Part shown: piece after piece, positions 1 to 8,232 of the stretch | How the letters are laid out: each line of letters begins with the position of its first letter | How positions within the stretch are numbered: position 1 is the first letter of the stretch | From: JAWOJB01 sp046484325 | GTDB taxonomy: Bacteria; Actinomycetota; Acidimicrobiia; Spongiisociales; ZC4RG35 | Assembly: GCA_046484325.1 (NCBI GenBank) | Contig: JAWOJB010000025.1 | Span: forward strand, 6,835 to 70,834 | Length of the DNA stretch: 64,000 bases | Direction of reading: 5' to 3' | Program-made: the position numbers and the translations under genes | Notes under the pieces: generated by a model | Seen by the model: the letters and a program-made list of their open reading frames with translations, nothing else | Told to the model about the DNA's origin: nothing | Databases searched by the model: none

Positions 1-1677
1 CACGTGATGCGACTCGACGGAGGCGAGCCGGAGGCCGTCACCGACCTCCCTCTCGGGGCACTCGGGGCGCGATGGCTACCAGACGGATCGGGCCTCGTGA
101 TGCCGGCGCCGGTGCTCCGGGACCACCCCGCGCTCGATGACACCCGGGCCGAGCTGGAACGTCGCAAGGCATCGAAGGTCACCGCCCACACGACCGAGGA
201 CGCCGTCTACCGGTACTGGAGCGAGTGGCTGACGGGTGGCGAGATACCCCACATCTTCCATCTCGACCTGGGCACCGGCGAGCTGCGCGACCTCACGCCC
301 GGCTGGACGGGGTGGTGGACCTGGCCCTCGACCGGGGATCCGCTCGACCATCTCGACGTCTCCCCCGACGGCTCCGAGGTGGCGTTCTCCGCCGACTTCT
401 CCGAACCACCTCATCGCCTGCTCCGGTGGGGGGTCTTCACGGTTCCGCTGGCCGGAGGGGAGGTGCGGTGCCTGACCTCCGAGCTCGAATGGCACGCCAT
501 CCGACCCCGGTACGCGCCCGACGGGGAGACGATCGTCTACGGCCTCCAAAGGATCCCCGACTTCTACGCCGACCGGATCCGCCTGGTGCGGTACGACCGC
601 GGCTCCCACGAGCACGCGGTGCTCACCGAGGAGTGGGACCACTCGGCCGATGCCTGGTCCTTCGCCGGGGACCGCATCGTCCTCCTCGCCGAAGAGCGCG
701 GTCGCACCCCGCTGTGGGAGGTGGGAGTCGAGGGTGGGATTCCTGTCAGAGTGGCCGTGTCGGGGACACTCAGGAAGCCGGTGGTGGGCGACGACGGCAC
801 CATCTACGCCCTCGGTGCATCGCTGTCGGCGCCCCCCGAGGTGGTCGGCATCCGCGAGGGCGCGGCTCGGCGGGTCACCTCCTTCACCGCCGGGGCGCTC
901 GCCGGATGGGAACCGGCGCCCACCGAGGAGATCGAGGTCACCGGTCACGAGGGGCGACCGGTGCAGGTGCTCCTGCTGCGGCCGCCGGGCCCGGCCCCCT
1001 ACCCCCTCGTCCACCTGGTGCATGGCGGGCCCCACGGCGCCTTCGGCGACGACTGGCACTGGCGGTGGAACGCCCAGGTGTTCGCCGGGGCGGGCCACGC
1101 GGTCGCCATGGTCAACTTCCACGGCTCGACCGGGTTCGGCCAGGTCTTCGCCGAATCCATCCAGGGCAGGTGGGGCGACCAGCCGTATGCCGACGTCGAG
1201 GCCGCCACCGATCACCTCGTCTCGATCGGAGTAGCCGACCCGGCCCGGATGGCGGTGACCGGCGGCTCGTACGGCGGATACCTCGCGGCGTGGATCACCT
1301 CTCAGACCGATCGCTATGCCTGCGCGGTGGCCCACGCCGCCGTCACCGACCTCGTCGGGATGTACGCGTCCGACGTCATCTCCGACCAGCGCCGGGCCTT
1401 CGGCGCCGAGGTGTTCGAGGATCTGGAGCGCGTGCAGCGGTGGAACCCGGCCGCCCATGCAGCCGGGTTCGCAACTCCGACGCTCGTGATCCACGGAGAG
1501 CGTGATTTCAGGGTCCCGGTCACGCAGGGGCTGGCGCTCTACGGGTTGCTCCAGTCCAAGGGGGTGCCGGCCCGGCTCGTGCACTACCCAGACGAGCACC
1601 ATTGGATCCTCTCGCCGGCCAACTCGCTGCACTGGTACGGCGAGGTGCTCGGCTGGCTGGACCGGCACCTCACGTGA
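1..1677 (+). CDS. S9 family prolyl oligopeptidase, 5' partial
   Basis: Serine peptidase of the S9 (prolyl oligopeptidase / acylaminoacyl peptidase) family, expected to cleave short peptides in the cytoplasm. The reading frame is open from the first base, so the N-terminus lies outside the window. Counting from the GTG at position 4, residues 1-300 look like WD40-type propeller blades (repeated SPDGxxxAF / YAPDGxxIVY motifs). Residues 310-557 form an alpha/beta hydrolase with the nucleophile Ser422 in GGSYGGY, Asp501 in HGERDFRVP and His533 in the DEHHW segment. At least 557 residues are present against the usual 600-700, so a short piece is missing. A hairpin followed by four T residues lies 6 bases after the stop. 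The family is certain; the substrate is not known. Confidence 0.92.
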   Translation, partial: HVMRLDGGEPEAVTDLPLGALGARWLPDGSGLVMPAPVLRDHPALDDTRAELERRKASKVTAHTTEDAVYRYWSEWLTGGEIPHIFHLDLGTGELRDLTPGWTGWWTWPSTGDPLDHLDVSPDGSEVAFSADFSEPPHRLLRWGVFTVPLAGGEVRCLTSELEWHAIRPRYAPDGETIVYGLQRIPDFYADRIRLVRYDRGSHEHAVLTEEWDHSADAWSFAGDRIVLLAEERGRTPLWEVGVEGGIPVRVAVSGTLRKPVVGDDGTIYALGASLSAPPEVVGIREGAARRVTSFTAGALAGWEPAPTEEIEVTGHEGRPVQVLLLRPPGPAPYPLVHLVHGGPHGAFGDDWHWRWNAQVFAGAGHAVAMVNFHGSTGFGQVFAESIQGRWGDQPYADVEAATDHLVSIGVADPARMAVTGGSYGGYLAAWITSQTDRYACAVAHAAVTDLVGMYASDVISDQRRAFGAEVFEDLERVQRWNPAAHAAGFATPTLVIHGERDFRVPVTQGLALYGLLQSKGVPARLVHYPDEHHWILSPANSLHWYGEVLGWLDRHLT

Positions 1678-1682
1678 TCCGG

Positions 1683-1712
1683 CGTCTTAGGCACCGAGAC
1701 GCGCGTAAGACG
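1683..1712 (+). terminator. Probable intrinsic terminator after the S9 peptidase
   Basis: A 7-bp inverted repeat CGTCTTA / TAAGACG with a 16-nt loop is followed at once by ATTTTG. It sits between the peptidase stop and the thiamine diphosphokinase start 14 nt further on, so it may end the upstream message or attenuate readthrough. The stem is short for a 70% GC genome, hence the modest confidence. Confidence 0.4.
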
Positions 1713-1726
1713 ATTTTGTCATTCGC

Positions 1727-2371
1727 ATGCGCCCGGTCGTGATCCTGGCGGGCGGCGAGCCCGTGGCTGCTGGCGTTCTCTCCGATCTGCCCGATGATGC
1801 CTGGGTGATCGCGGCAGACTCGGGTCTCGACCAGGCCCTGGCACTGGGCCTCGACGTCCACTTGAGGGTCGGGGATTTCGACTCCGCTTCGCCCGAGGCC
1901 ATGCACGCCTACCGGCATGTCCCCGAGGAGCGATGGCCGGCCGACAAGGACGCCACCGACCTCGAGATCGCCATGCAGGGCGCGGTTCTCCACGGGGCCG
2001 AGCGGATCGTCGTGGTCGGCGGTCACGGGCGGCGGCTCGACCACCATCTCGGGAATGCATCCCTCCTCGCCTCCCCCGACTTCGCCGGGATCGACGTGGA
2101 GTGGCTGGCGGGCGACGCCCGGGTCCACGTGGTGCACGTCGCCGTCGAGCTGCACGGGAGCGCCGGCGACGTCGTCAGCCTCATCCCGGCCGGTGGTGAC
2201 GCCGTGCAGGTGAACACCGAGGGGCTCCGCTGGGAGCTCGCCGACGCCATCCTGCCGTTCGGAACCAGCCGAGGGATCAGCAACGAGCTGGCCCGACCGG
2301 TGGCGAGGGTGCGCCTCGGCGCCGGCACCCTGCTCGTCGTGCTGCCGGGTCAGGTGGGCACCGACCCCTGA
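1727..2371 (+). CDS. Thiamine diphosphokinase
   Basis: Transfers pyrophosphate from ATP to thiamine to make the cofactor thiamine diphosphate, in the cytoplasm. The 214-residue product is full length for the ThiN/TPK family. It shows the conserved GDFDS at about 49-53, the DKDATDLE metal/nucleotide site near 74-81, and GGHGRRLDHHLGN near 98-110, followed by the C-terminal substrate-binding half ending in the family-like LPG segment. ATG was chosen because the hallmark GG(E/D)P begins nine residues later. Its 3' end overlaps the convergent 2-hydroxyacid dehydrogenase by 22 bp. MenD in this window is itself a ThDP enzyme, but the genes are not linked. Confidence 0.93.
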   Translation: MRPVVILAGGEPVAAGVLSDLPDDAWVIAADSGLDQALALGLDVHLRVGDFDSASPEAMHAYRHVPEERWPADKDATDLEIAMQGAVLHGAERIVVVGGHGRRLDHHLGNASLLASPDFAGIDVEWLAGDARVHVVHVAVELHGSAGDVVSLIPAGGDAVQVNTEGLRWELADAILPFGTSRGISNELARPVARVRLGAGTLLVVLPGQVGTDP

Positions 2372-3342
2372 CCGATCTGCCGGTCGGGATCGACCGGCGC
2401 GGGCATCGGGTCCCCGGCCAGGCCGGCGATCAGGTTGTCGACCGCCAGGCGGGCCATGGCCCCCCGGGTCGTCCGGCTGGCCGATCCCAGGTGGGGGACG
2501 ATGAGGCAGTTGGCCATCCCGACGAGCGGGTGATCGGGAGGGATCGGCTCGGGCTCGGTGACGTCGAGCGCAGCCCGCCCGATCCATCCCTCGGCGAGCG
2601 CCAGGGCCAGGGCGTGGTGGTCGACGAGCGGCCCTCGCGAGACGTTGACCAGCGTGGCATCCCGACGCATGCGCTGGAGGGCCCGCTTGTCGATGAGGTG
2701 GTGGGTCGCCGGGGTGAGGGGAGCGGTGAGCACGACGTGGTCCGCCTCGGCCAGCAGGTCGTCGAGGCTGCGGTAGGCGATGCCGAACCGGCCCTCCAGC
2801 TGCGGCTTGCGGGCGCGAGAGGTGTAGAGGAGACGCATCCGGAACCCCGCCGCCCGCAGGGCCAGCGCCGTGCCGATCCGCCCGAGGCCCACGATCCCCA
2901 GGGTCGTGCCGTGCAGGTCGCCGCCCAGCAGGAAGTCGGGATCCCACTCCCCCCACCGGCCCTCGCGCACCGCAGCGCAGCCCTCGGGGAGCCGGCGGAC
3001 GGCGGCGGCGAGCAGGGCGAACGCGGTGTCGGCGGTGGTCTCGGTGAGGACGTCGGGGGTGTGACCCACCGGGATGCCGCGGGCCCGGCAGGCGCCGATG
3101 TCGATGTTGTCCACCCCGACCGCCATCTGGGAGACCACCCGGAGACGAGGAGCGGCCGCTAGCTCCGTCTCGCCGATCGGCTCGGTGAGCATGCAGAGCA
3201 GGCCCTCGGCCACCGCCAGGCGTTCCATCAGTTCGTCGCGAGGGATCGGGCCGGCCCCCTCCCACTGATCGACCTCGTGCGCGGCGGCGAGGCGATCGAG
3301 CTCGGCCTGGTCGATCCGTCGTGTGACGAGCACCGGGGCCAC
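2350..3342 (-). CDS. D-isomer specific 2-hydroxyacid dehydrogenase
   Basis: NAD(P)-dependent reductase of 2-oxoacids, most like glyoxylate/hydroxypyruvate reductases. The 330-residue protein has a substrate-binding half with VGVDNIDIGACRARGI, the Rossmann motif GLGRIG, and the catalytic set: Arg in VNVSRGPLVD, Glu in DVTEPEPIP and His in PHLGSAS. The frame stays open for another 700 bases upstream, but that stretch is antisense to the L,D-transpeptidase. I start at GTG 3342 because a TACCCT -10 box lies 6 nt upstream (complement of 3349-3354) and the protein then begins like the family (VLVTRRI). Its 3' end overlaps the thiamine diphosphokinase. The exact substrate cannot be assigned. Confidence 0.9.
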   Translation of the reverse strand: MAPVLVTRRIDQAELDRLAAAHEVDQWEGAGPIPRDELMERLAVAEGLLCMLTEPIGETELAAAPRLRVVSQMAVGVDNIDIGACRARGIPVGHTPDVLTETTADTAFALLAAAVRRLPEGCAAVREGRWGEWDPDFLLGGDLHGTTLGIVGLGRIGTALALRAAGFRMRLLYTSRARKPQLEGRFGIAYRSLDDLLAEADHVVLTAPLTPATHHLIDKRALQRMRRDATLVNVSRGPLVDHHALALALAEGWIGRAALDVTEPEPIPPDHPLVGMANCLIVPHLGSASRTTRGAMARLAVDNLIAGLAGDPMPAPVDPDRQIGQGSVPT

Positions 3343-3348
3343 CTCCGA

Positions 3349-3380
3349 AGGGTAGAGCAAGCGGCGATTCCCGGTAGCCT
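3349..3380. promoter_or_regulatory. Divergent leaderless promoters (2-hydroxyacid dehydrogenase / L,D-transpeptidase)
   Basis: The minus strand carries TACCCT (3354 to 3349) 6 nt before the GTG at 3342. The plus strand carries TAGCCT (3375-3380) 7 nt before the ATG at 3388. Both spacings would place the transcription start at the first base of the start codon. No Shine-Dalgarno sequence precedes the plus-strand start. Confidence 0.6.
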
Positions 3381-3387
3381 CCCGACC

Positions 3388-4185
3388 ATGGGACGCCTCG
3401 GCGCCGCCTTCGTCGCCCTCCTCCTCGCCGCCTGCTCGCCTGCCACCCTGGCGGAGGTCGTCCCCATCCCGGCGCCGACGACGGCCCCGGCCCCGGAATC
3501 TCCTGCACCCGATGCCCCCGCTCCCCCGGCCGTGGAGGTGGCTACCGCCGCCCCCGCCCCGGTCACCGCCGAATCGTTGCCGGTCGGATGGACCCTGGCG
3601 GCCAAGACCGGCGACGAGCTGGCCGTCCGGGTGTTCCCGGGGGCGCCGTTCGTCTCCCGCACCATTCCCGCCGCCACGATCCTCGGCACCCGCACCGTGG
3701 TTCGGGTGCTGGAAGGGCCGCGCGATGGTTGGGCGCGGGTGTCCCTGCCCGGGCGTCCCAACGGGGGCACCGGTTGGGTGGTCGCCTCGGAGCTCGAGCT
3801 CTTCGAGGTCGACCGGGCCGTGCTGGTCGAGCTGGGAGAGTTCCGCCTCACCGTGACGGTCGCCGGCGAGCCGGTGCTGACCACCCCGGTGGCCGTCGGT
3901 AGTCCCCGGAACCCCACCCCCACCGGCGAGTTCTACGTCACCGACGTGGTCGACACCGGCAACCCTGGGGGACCGTGGGGGCCGCATGCATTCGGGCTCT
4001 CGGCGCGGTCGGACACGATCACCGAGTTCAACGGCGGCGACGGGATCATCGCCGTCCACGGCACCAACCGCCCGAGCTCGATCGGCGGCGCCGCGTCGCT
4101 CGGATGCGTACGCGTGCCGAACGAGATCTCGATGGCACTGGCCGAGCTGCTGGTGCCGGGGGTGCCGGTCACCATCGTCCCGTGA
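3388..4185 (+). CDS. L,D-transpeptidase (YkuD), lipoprotein
   Basis: Makes 3-3 cross-links in peptidoglycan, or attaches proteins to it, outside the membrane. Of 265 residues, 1-16 form a lipoprotein signal with the lipobox LLLAAC, so Cys16 is probably acylated. Residues 20-65 are a Pro/Ala-rich linker, about 70-140 look like an SH3-type domain, and the C-terminal 125 residues are the YkuD domain with HGTN followed by SIGGAASLGCVRV (catalytic His and Cys). ATG 3388 was chosen because it opens the signal peptide and lies 7 nt behind a TAGCCT box; the longer in-frame ORF upstream is antisense to the dehydrogenase. A second YkuD protein lies at 24.4-24.9 kb. Confidence 0.92.
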   Translation: MGRLGAAFVALLLAACSPATLAEVVPIPAPTTAPAPESPAPDAPAPPAVEVATAAPAPVTAESLPVGWTLAAKTGDELAVRVFPGAPFVSRTIPAATILGTRTVVRVLEGPRDGWARVSLPGRPNGGTGWVVASELELFEVDRAVLVELGEFRLTVTVAGEPVLTTPVAVGSPRNPTPTGEFYVTDVVDTGNPGGPWGPHAFGLSARSDTITEFNGGDGIIAVHGTNRPSSIGGAASLGCVRVPNEISMALAELLVPGVPVTIVP

Positions 4186-4188
4186 CGA

Positions 4189-5388
4189 TCAGCTCCTGGG
4201 CACGTCCTTCCAGGCCAGCTCCTTGTCCACCCGGGGCTCACCGGGGAGGCCGAGCACCCGCTCGCCCAGGATGTTCCGCATGATCTCCGAGGTCCCGCCC
4301 TCGATCGAGTTGGCCCGGGAACGCAGGAAGGACATCTGGGCCGTGCGCCGGCCCAGCCCGGCCCGATCCGGACGGCGCAGCTCGAAGGTCTCCGGGTAGA
4401 GCATCCCTCCGGCACCCATCAGGTCCACGGCGAATTCGTAGGCCCGCTTGTTCAGGTCGGCCCAGTGGAGCTTGGCCGTCGCACCCTCCGGCCCCGGTGT
4501 GCCCCGGCTCCGCAGCTCGGAGGCCCGCAGATTGGTGAGGCGCAGCGCCTCCGCCTCGACCCAGAGCCGCATGAGCCGGTCACGCCACGCCGGGCCCCTG
4601 TCGCCCCCCGCCTTCCATGCCTCGACGGCCGCCGCGATCGCCCCGCTCCCCCGAGGCGCCACCCCCGAGCCGATCGCCACCCGCTCGTTCATGAGGGTGG
4701 CGATCGCCACCCTCCAGCCGTCGCCGACCGCCCCGACCCGGTTGGCGTCGGGAACCCTGGCGTCGATGAAGTAGACCTCGTTGAACTCCGCCTCCCCCGT
4801 GATCTGGCGGAGGGGACGGACCTCGACTCCCGGCTGGCGCATGTCGACGATGAAGTAGGTGAGGCCGTCGTGCTTGGGCACGTCGGGGTCGGTGCGGACC
4901 ACCAGCATCCCCCACCGGGCCTCGTGGGCGAGGGTGGTCCAGACCTTCTGGCCGTTGACCACCCACTCGTCCCCGTCCCGTACCGCCCGGCCGGCCAGCG
5001 CGGCCAGGTCCGAGCCGGCCCCCGGCTCACTGAACAGCTGGCACCAGATCTCCTCGCACGTGAAGATCGGCCGCAGCCAACGGTCCTGCTGATCCTCGGT
5101 GCCGTGCGCCATGAGGACCGGCGCTCCCATCCCCCATCCGAGGATGTTCCGCAGCCGGTTGTCGAACGGTGCCCCGGCCGCCATGAGCATCGCATCGACC
5201 TCGGCCTGCACCGATGGCGCCACGCCGAGCCCTCCTCTCCCCTCGGGGAAGTGCATCCATGCCAGACCGAGGTCGAACTGGGCGCCCCAGAACTCGGTGT
5301 CGGGGGTGGCGGCCGGAGGGTGCTCGTCGAGGAGCCGGCCGAGGCGCTCCGCGATCGCGGCGGGGAGGGCGTCGTCGGCACCGGTCAC
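4189..5388 (-). CDS. Acyl-CoA dehydrogenase
   Basis: FAD enzyme that introduces the alpha-beta double bond into acyl-CoA, the first oxidative step of beta-oxidation. The 399-residue chain has the three-domain ACAD layout: helical N-terminus, the beta-domain signature CQLFSEPGAGSDLAAL, and a C-terminal helical domain with SIEGGTSEIMRNI, whose Glu sits where the catalytic base of many ACADs lies. A GTG at 5397 overlaps the TAGCGT -10 box, so I use the next in-frame GTG at 5388, 7 nt behind that box. The nearest homologues are probably actinobacterial FadE enzymes of sterol or long-chain metabolism. It is the last gene of the minus-strand lipid block. Chain-length specificity is unknown. Confidence 0.9.
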   Translation of the reverse strand: MTGADDALPAAIAERLGRLLDEHPPAATPDTEFWGAQFDLGLAWMHFPEGRGGLGVAPSVQAEVDAMLMAAGAPFDNRLRNILGWGMGAPVLMAHGTEDQQDRWLRPIFTCEEIWCQLFSEPGAGSDLAALAGRAVRDGDEWVVNGQKVWTTLAHEARWGMLVVRTDPDVPKHDGLTYFIVDMRQPGVEVRPLRQITGEAEFNEVYFIDARVPDANRVGAVGDGWRVAIATLMNERVAIGSGVAPRGSGAIAAAVEAWKAGGDRGPAWRDRLMRLWVEAEALRLTNLRASELRSRGTPGPEGATAKLHWADLNKRAYEFAVDLMGAGGMLYPETFELRRPDRAGLGRRTAQMSFLRSRANSIEGGTSEIMRNILGERVLGLPGEPRVDKELAWKDVPRS

Positions 5389-5428
5389 CCCGGACACGCT
5401 ACCGCCCCCGGGGTCGATGGGCCGGCCG

Positions 5429-6331
5429 TCACGCCGTGGTGGGGGCGAACCGGGCCTCGAATCGCTCGGCTCGCTGCAGGATCTGTGCCGGGAGCTGCAT
5501 GAGGCGCTCCTGGTACTCGGCCGCGGCGGCGTCGAGCCCCGTGAGCTCGCCGATCCCCCACTGCTTGAGCAGCGGTTGGATCACCCGGTCGTGGTGGATG
5601 CGGAGGTTGTAGACCCCGGCTCGGGCGATCTCGACCGATCGGCGCACGAAGCCGGGTATCACCGCCCCCGGCATCTGGAAGTTGGCGAAGGTCCGGTAGA
5701 TCCCCTGGAGCATGGCCGACGGAGCCTCTCGCAGCATCGCCTCCATCACCCCCTTGTAGAACACGAAGTGGTGGTTCTCGTCGGCGGCGATCGACCGCAT
5801 CAGCTCGAAAGCGACGGGGTCGTCGGTGATCCTGCCGGCGTTGCGATGGCTGACCCTGGTGGCCAGCTCCTGGGCGGCCGTGTAGGCGAACAGCTCCGAC
5901 GGGTTCTGCGCGTCCAGCTCGTAGCCGGTGGTCATCACCTGGAGCCGGTCGTCCTCGAGCGCCCTGGGATCGCAGTTCCGGGAGACGAGCAGATAGCTGC
6001 GCAGGGCGATGGCGTGCTGGCCCTCCTCGGCCGTCCACAGGTGGTTCCATTCCGCCAGCGCGGAGCCGGCGGGGACGTGGCGCTCGATGGCCGAGTGGTA
6101 GTAGGGGAGGTTGTCCTCGGTCAGGAGGTTGAGGACGAGCGACGTCCTGGCCGCCTCCGAGATGGTGCACTGGGAGACATCCCACGGCTCGGCCACGAAG
6201 TTGCGGCCGCGCTCCCAGGGCACGAGTTCGTGGAAGTACCAGTGGCTGCGGCGTTCTCGGTGCTCCGAGAGGAGGCGCCGGATGTCTCCGTCCACTGCCT
6301 CCAGCAACTCGAATCCCTCGTTGAACGCCAT
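5429..6331 (-). CDS. Acyl-ACP desaturase-like diiron protein
   Basis: Ferritin-like soluble desaturase of the stearoyl-ACP desaturase (FA_desaturase_2) type, which uses a diiron centre and oxygen to insert a double bond in an acyl chain. The 300-residue protein keeps WHxWxxEEGxH-like ligands in LWTAEEGQHAIAL (about 108-120) and the second pair in AADENHHFVF (about 195-204). A good RBS (AGAGGAG) lies 7-8 nt before the ATG, and TAGCTT lies upstream at the complement of 6363-6368, so this gene probably has its own short-leader promoter. It sits between MaoC and an acyl-CoA dehydrogenase, matching a fatty-acid role. Mycobacterial DesA proteins are the closest type I can name; whether the substrate is ACP- or CoA-bound is not visible. 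Confidence 0.85.
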   Translation of the reverse strand: MAFNEGFELLEAVDGDIRRLLSEHRERRSHWYFHELVPWERGRNFVAEPWDVSQCTISEAARTSLVLNLLTEDNLPYYHSAIERHVPAGSALAEWNHLWTAEEGQHAIALRSYLLVSRNCDPRALEDDRLQVMTTGYELDAQNPSELFAYTAAQELATRVSHRNAGRITDDPVAFELMRSIAADENHHFVFYKGVMEAMLREAPSAMLQGIYRTFANFQMPGAVIPGFVRRSVEIARAGVYNLRIHHDRVIQPLLKQWGIGELTGLDAAAAEYQERLMQLPAQILQRAERFEARFAPTTA

Positions 6332-6436
6332 GGCTGTCTCCTCTGATGGACGGCGTGGTACGAAGCTACTCCGCCGGACGGAGCCGGTGTGGTCGATCTC
6401 CCGCTCTCTCGCACCGCGGCCGGCGGCTCTTCGGGC

Positions 6437-7291
6437 TCAGCGGCGCCACACGGCGGCATTGGAGATGACGGGGGTCTTCCGCTCGAGGGTGTGGGCGGCG
6501 ACCACCACCCGGTCTCCGTCGTCCCACATGCGGGTGACGATCGACTCCCCAGGGAACACCACCCCGGCGAACCGCGCCTGGTAGCGGGCCACCGCGCCCA
6601 CGTCGCCCCCCAAGGCCCGGTCGACCACCGCCTTGCAGGCGATGCCGTACGAGCAGAGGCCGTGGAGGATCGGCCGGTCGAACCCGCCCATGGCGGCGAA
6701 GGCGGGATCGGCATGCAGCGGGTTCTTGTCCCCCGACAGCCGGTAGAGCAACGCCTGCTGGGGGAGGGTCGGGGAGACCACCTCTAGATCGGGTCCACGG
6801 TCGGGCGGCTCGTTGGCGGGGCCCGGCCCGGGATCGCCTCCCCAGCCGCCCTCGCCGCGCAAGAAGAGCGACGACCGGTTCGTGAAGAGGACCTCCCCGT
6901 TGCGGGCGTCGCTCGTCACCACCTCGACCACGGCCACCGCCGCCTTCCCCTTGTCGTAGATGGCGGCGATCCTGCCCTCGTGCACGGCCGTCGCCGACAC
7001 CGGGATGGGCCGGGCGAGCTCGAGGTCCTGCTCGCCGTGGAGCAGAAGCGCCAGGTTCACGTCCATCCCCTCGACTCCGGCCACCCCCATCATCGAGCCG
7101 AAGGGCGGGATCGTGCCGAAGGACGGCAGCACCTTGAGCGCGCCCTCGTAGGTGTAGGCCAGCTCGTTGGGATCGGTGGGGGAGACGCCCGCCCCCACCC
7201 CCAGGTGGTAGAGGATGACCCGATCCTGATCCCAGGCCGTCTCGATCGCGGGCAGCGCGGCCCCCAGCGCCCGCTGGACGTCGATGGGCAT
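6437..7291 (-). CDS. MaoC-type enoyl-CoA hydratase 2
   Basis: Hydrates trans-2-enoyl-CoA to (3R)-hydroxyacyl-CoA. The 284 residues form a double hotdog, like the hydratase part of peroxisomal multifunctional enzyme type 2 (HSD17B4). The C-terminal half has the full hydratase-2 motif YRLSGDKNPLHADPAFA with its catalytic Asp and His. ATG 7291 was chosen because it overlaps the TGA of the upstream SDR by one base (TGATG), which implies translational coupling. The partner SDR resembles the dehydrogenase domain of the same multifunctional enzyme, so the two genes together look like a split MFE-2 giving D-specific beta-oxidation, as in steroid side-chain or branched-chain degradation. Confidence 0.92.
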   Translation of the reverse strand: MPIDVQRALGAALPAIETAWDQDRVILYHLGVGAGVSPTDPNELAYTYEGALKVLPSFGTIPPFGSMMGVAGVEGMDVNLALLLHGEQDLELARPIPVSATAVHEGRIAAIYDKGKAAVAVVEVVTSDARNGEVLFTNRSSLFLRGEGGWGGDPGPGPANEPPDRGPDLEVVSPTLPQQALLYRLSGDKNPLHADPAFAAMGGFDRPILHGLCSYGIACKAVVDRALGGDVGAVARYQARFAGVVFPGESIVTRMWDDGDRVVVAAHTLERKTPVISNAAVWRR

Positions 7292-8205
7292 CAGCCGCCT
7301 CCCGCCAGGATCGAACCGAGCATCTGCAGCTCCTCGGTGGCGCTGTTGAGCACCCGGTAGTCGCCGAGGTCGCGGATCGTGTCGATGCGGTCGGCGATCT
7401 CCTCGACCGTGGGCAGCACCTTCTGGCCGGCGAACCAGCCCTGGTTGAGGCCGATGAAGAAGCGGGCATAGCGGCCGCCCCCGGCCGAGAACACCTCGTG
7501 GGTGTACGGGTTCGCCTCCGAGCACAGGTAGACCACCATGGGCATCACCTGGTCCGGATCGACCATGTCGGCGAAGGGTCCGAGCAGGTCCTCGGTCATC
7601 CGGGTCCGGGCCACCGGGGCGATGACGTTGGACTGGATCCCGTACTTCATCCCCTCGATCGCGAGGACGTTGGAGAGCCCGACGAGGCCCATCTTGGCTG
7701 CCCCATAGTTGGCCTGGCCAAAATTCCCGAGGATGCCGGCGTTGGAGGAGGCGAACACAAAGCGGCCATACGCCTTGTCCTTCATCACCTTGAAGGCCGG
7801 CTGGGAGACGTAGAAGGCCCCCTTCAGGTGCACGTCGAGGACGGCGTGCAGCTCGTCCCACGTCATGTTGGCGAAGCTCCGATCCCGGAGGATGCCGGCG
7901 TTGTTCACGACGATGTCGAGGGTGCCGAAGGCGTCGAGGGCGGTACGCACGATCGCCTCGCCGTTCTCGGGAGTCGACACCGAGTCGTAGTTGGCCGCGG
8001 CCTCGCCCCCGGCCGACCGGATCTCCTCGACCACCACGTCCGCCGCCCGCGTCGAGCCGCCGCTACCGTCGACCGCCCCGCCCAGGTCGTTCACGACCAC
8101 CCGGGCGCCGCGCCTCGCCAGTTCGAGTGCGTAGGCCCTTCCCAGGCCGCCCCCGGCCCCGGTGACGATCGCCACCCGGCCGTCGAATGTGATCGGTTCA
8201 GTCAT
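7291..8205 (-). CDS. SDR (3R)-hydroxyacyl-CoA dehydrogenase, MFE-2 type
   Basis: Short-chain dehydrogenase that oxidises (3R)-hydroxyacyl-CoA to 3-ketoacyl-CoA with NAD. The 304-residue protein has the cofactor loop VTGAGGGLGRAYALELARRG, the acidic NAD-selecting segment VVNDLGG, NNAGILRD, and a catalytic Ser-Tyr-Lys set (SSNAGI, then YGAAK). The FANMTWDEL stretch and the C-terminal extension seen in HSD17B4-like SDRs are present. A clear RBS (GAGGTGGGAC) precedes the ATG. It is coupled to the MaoC hydratase downstream and follows an acyl-CoA dehydrogenase by 27 bp, so three consecutive beta-oxidation steps are adjacent. Confidence 0.92.
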   Translation of the reverse strand: MTEPITFDGRVAIVTGAGGGLGRAYALELARRGARVVVNDLGGAVDGSGGSTRAADVVVEEIRSAGGEAAANYDSVSTPENGEAIVRTALDAFGTLDIVVNNAGILRDRSFANMTWDELHAVLDVHLKGAFYVSQPAFKVMKDKAYGRFVFASSNAGILGNFGQANYGAAKMGLVGLSNVLAIEGMKYGIQSNVIAPVARTRMTEDLLGPFADMVDPDQVMPMVVYLCSEANPYTHEVFSAGGGRYARFFIGLNQGWFAGQKVLPTVEEIADRIDTIRDLGDYRVLNSATEELQMLGSILAGGG

Positions 8206-8232
8206 GTCCCACCTCGGTGTCGTTGCCCGGTA

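Noticed and set aside
2350..4059. 569-residue version of the 2-hydroxyacid dehydrogenase
   Set aside because: The first 239 codons are antisense to the L,D-transpeptidase, and a promoter stands just before GTG 3342.
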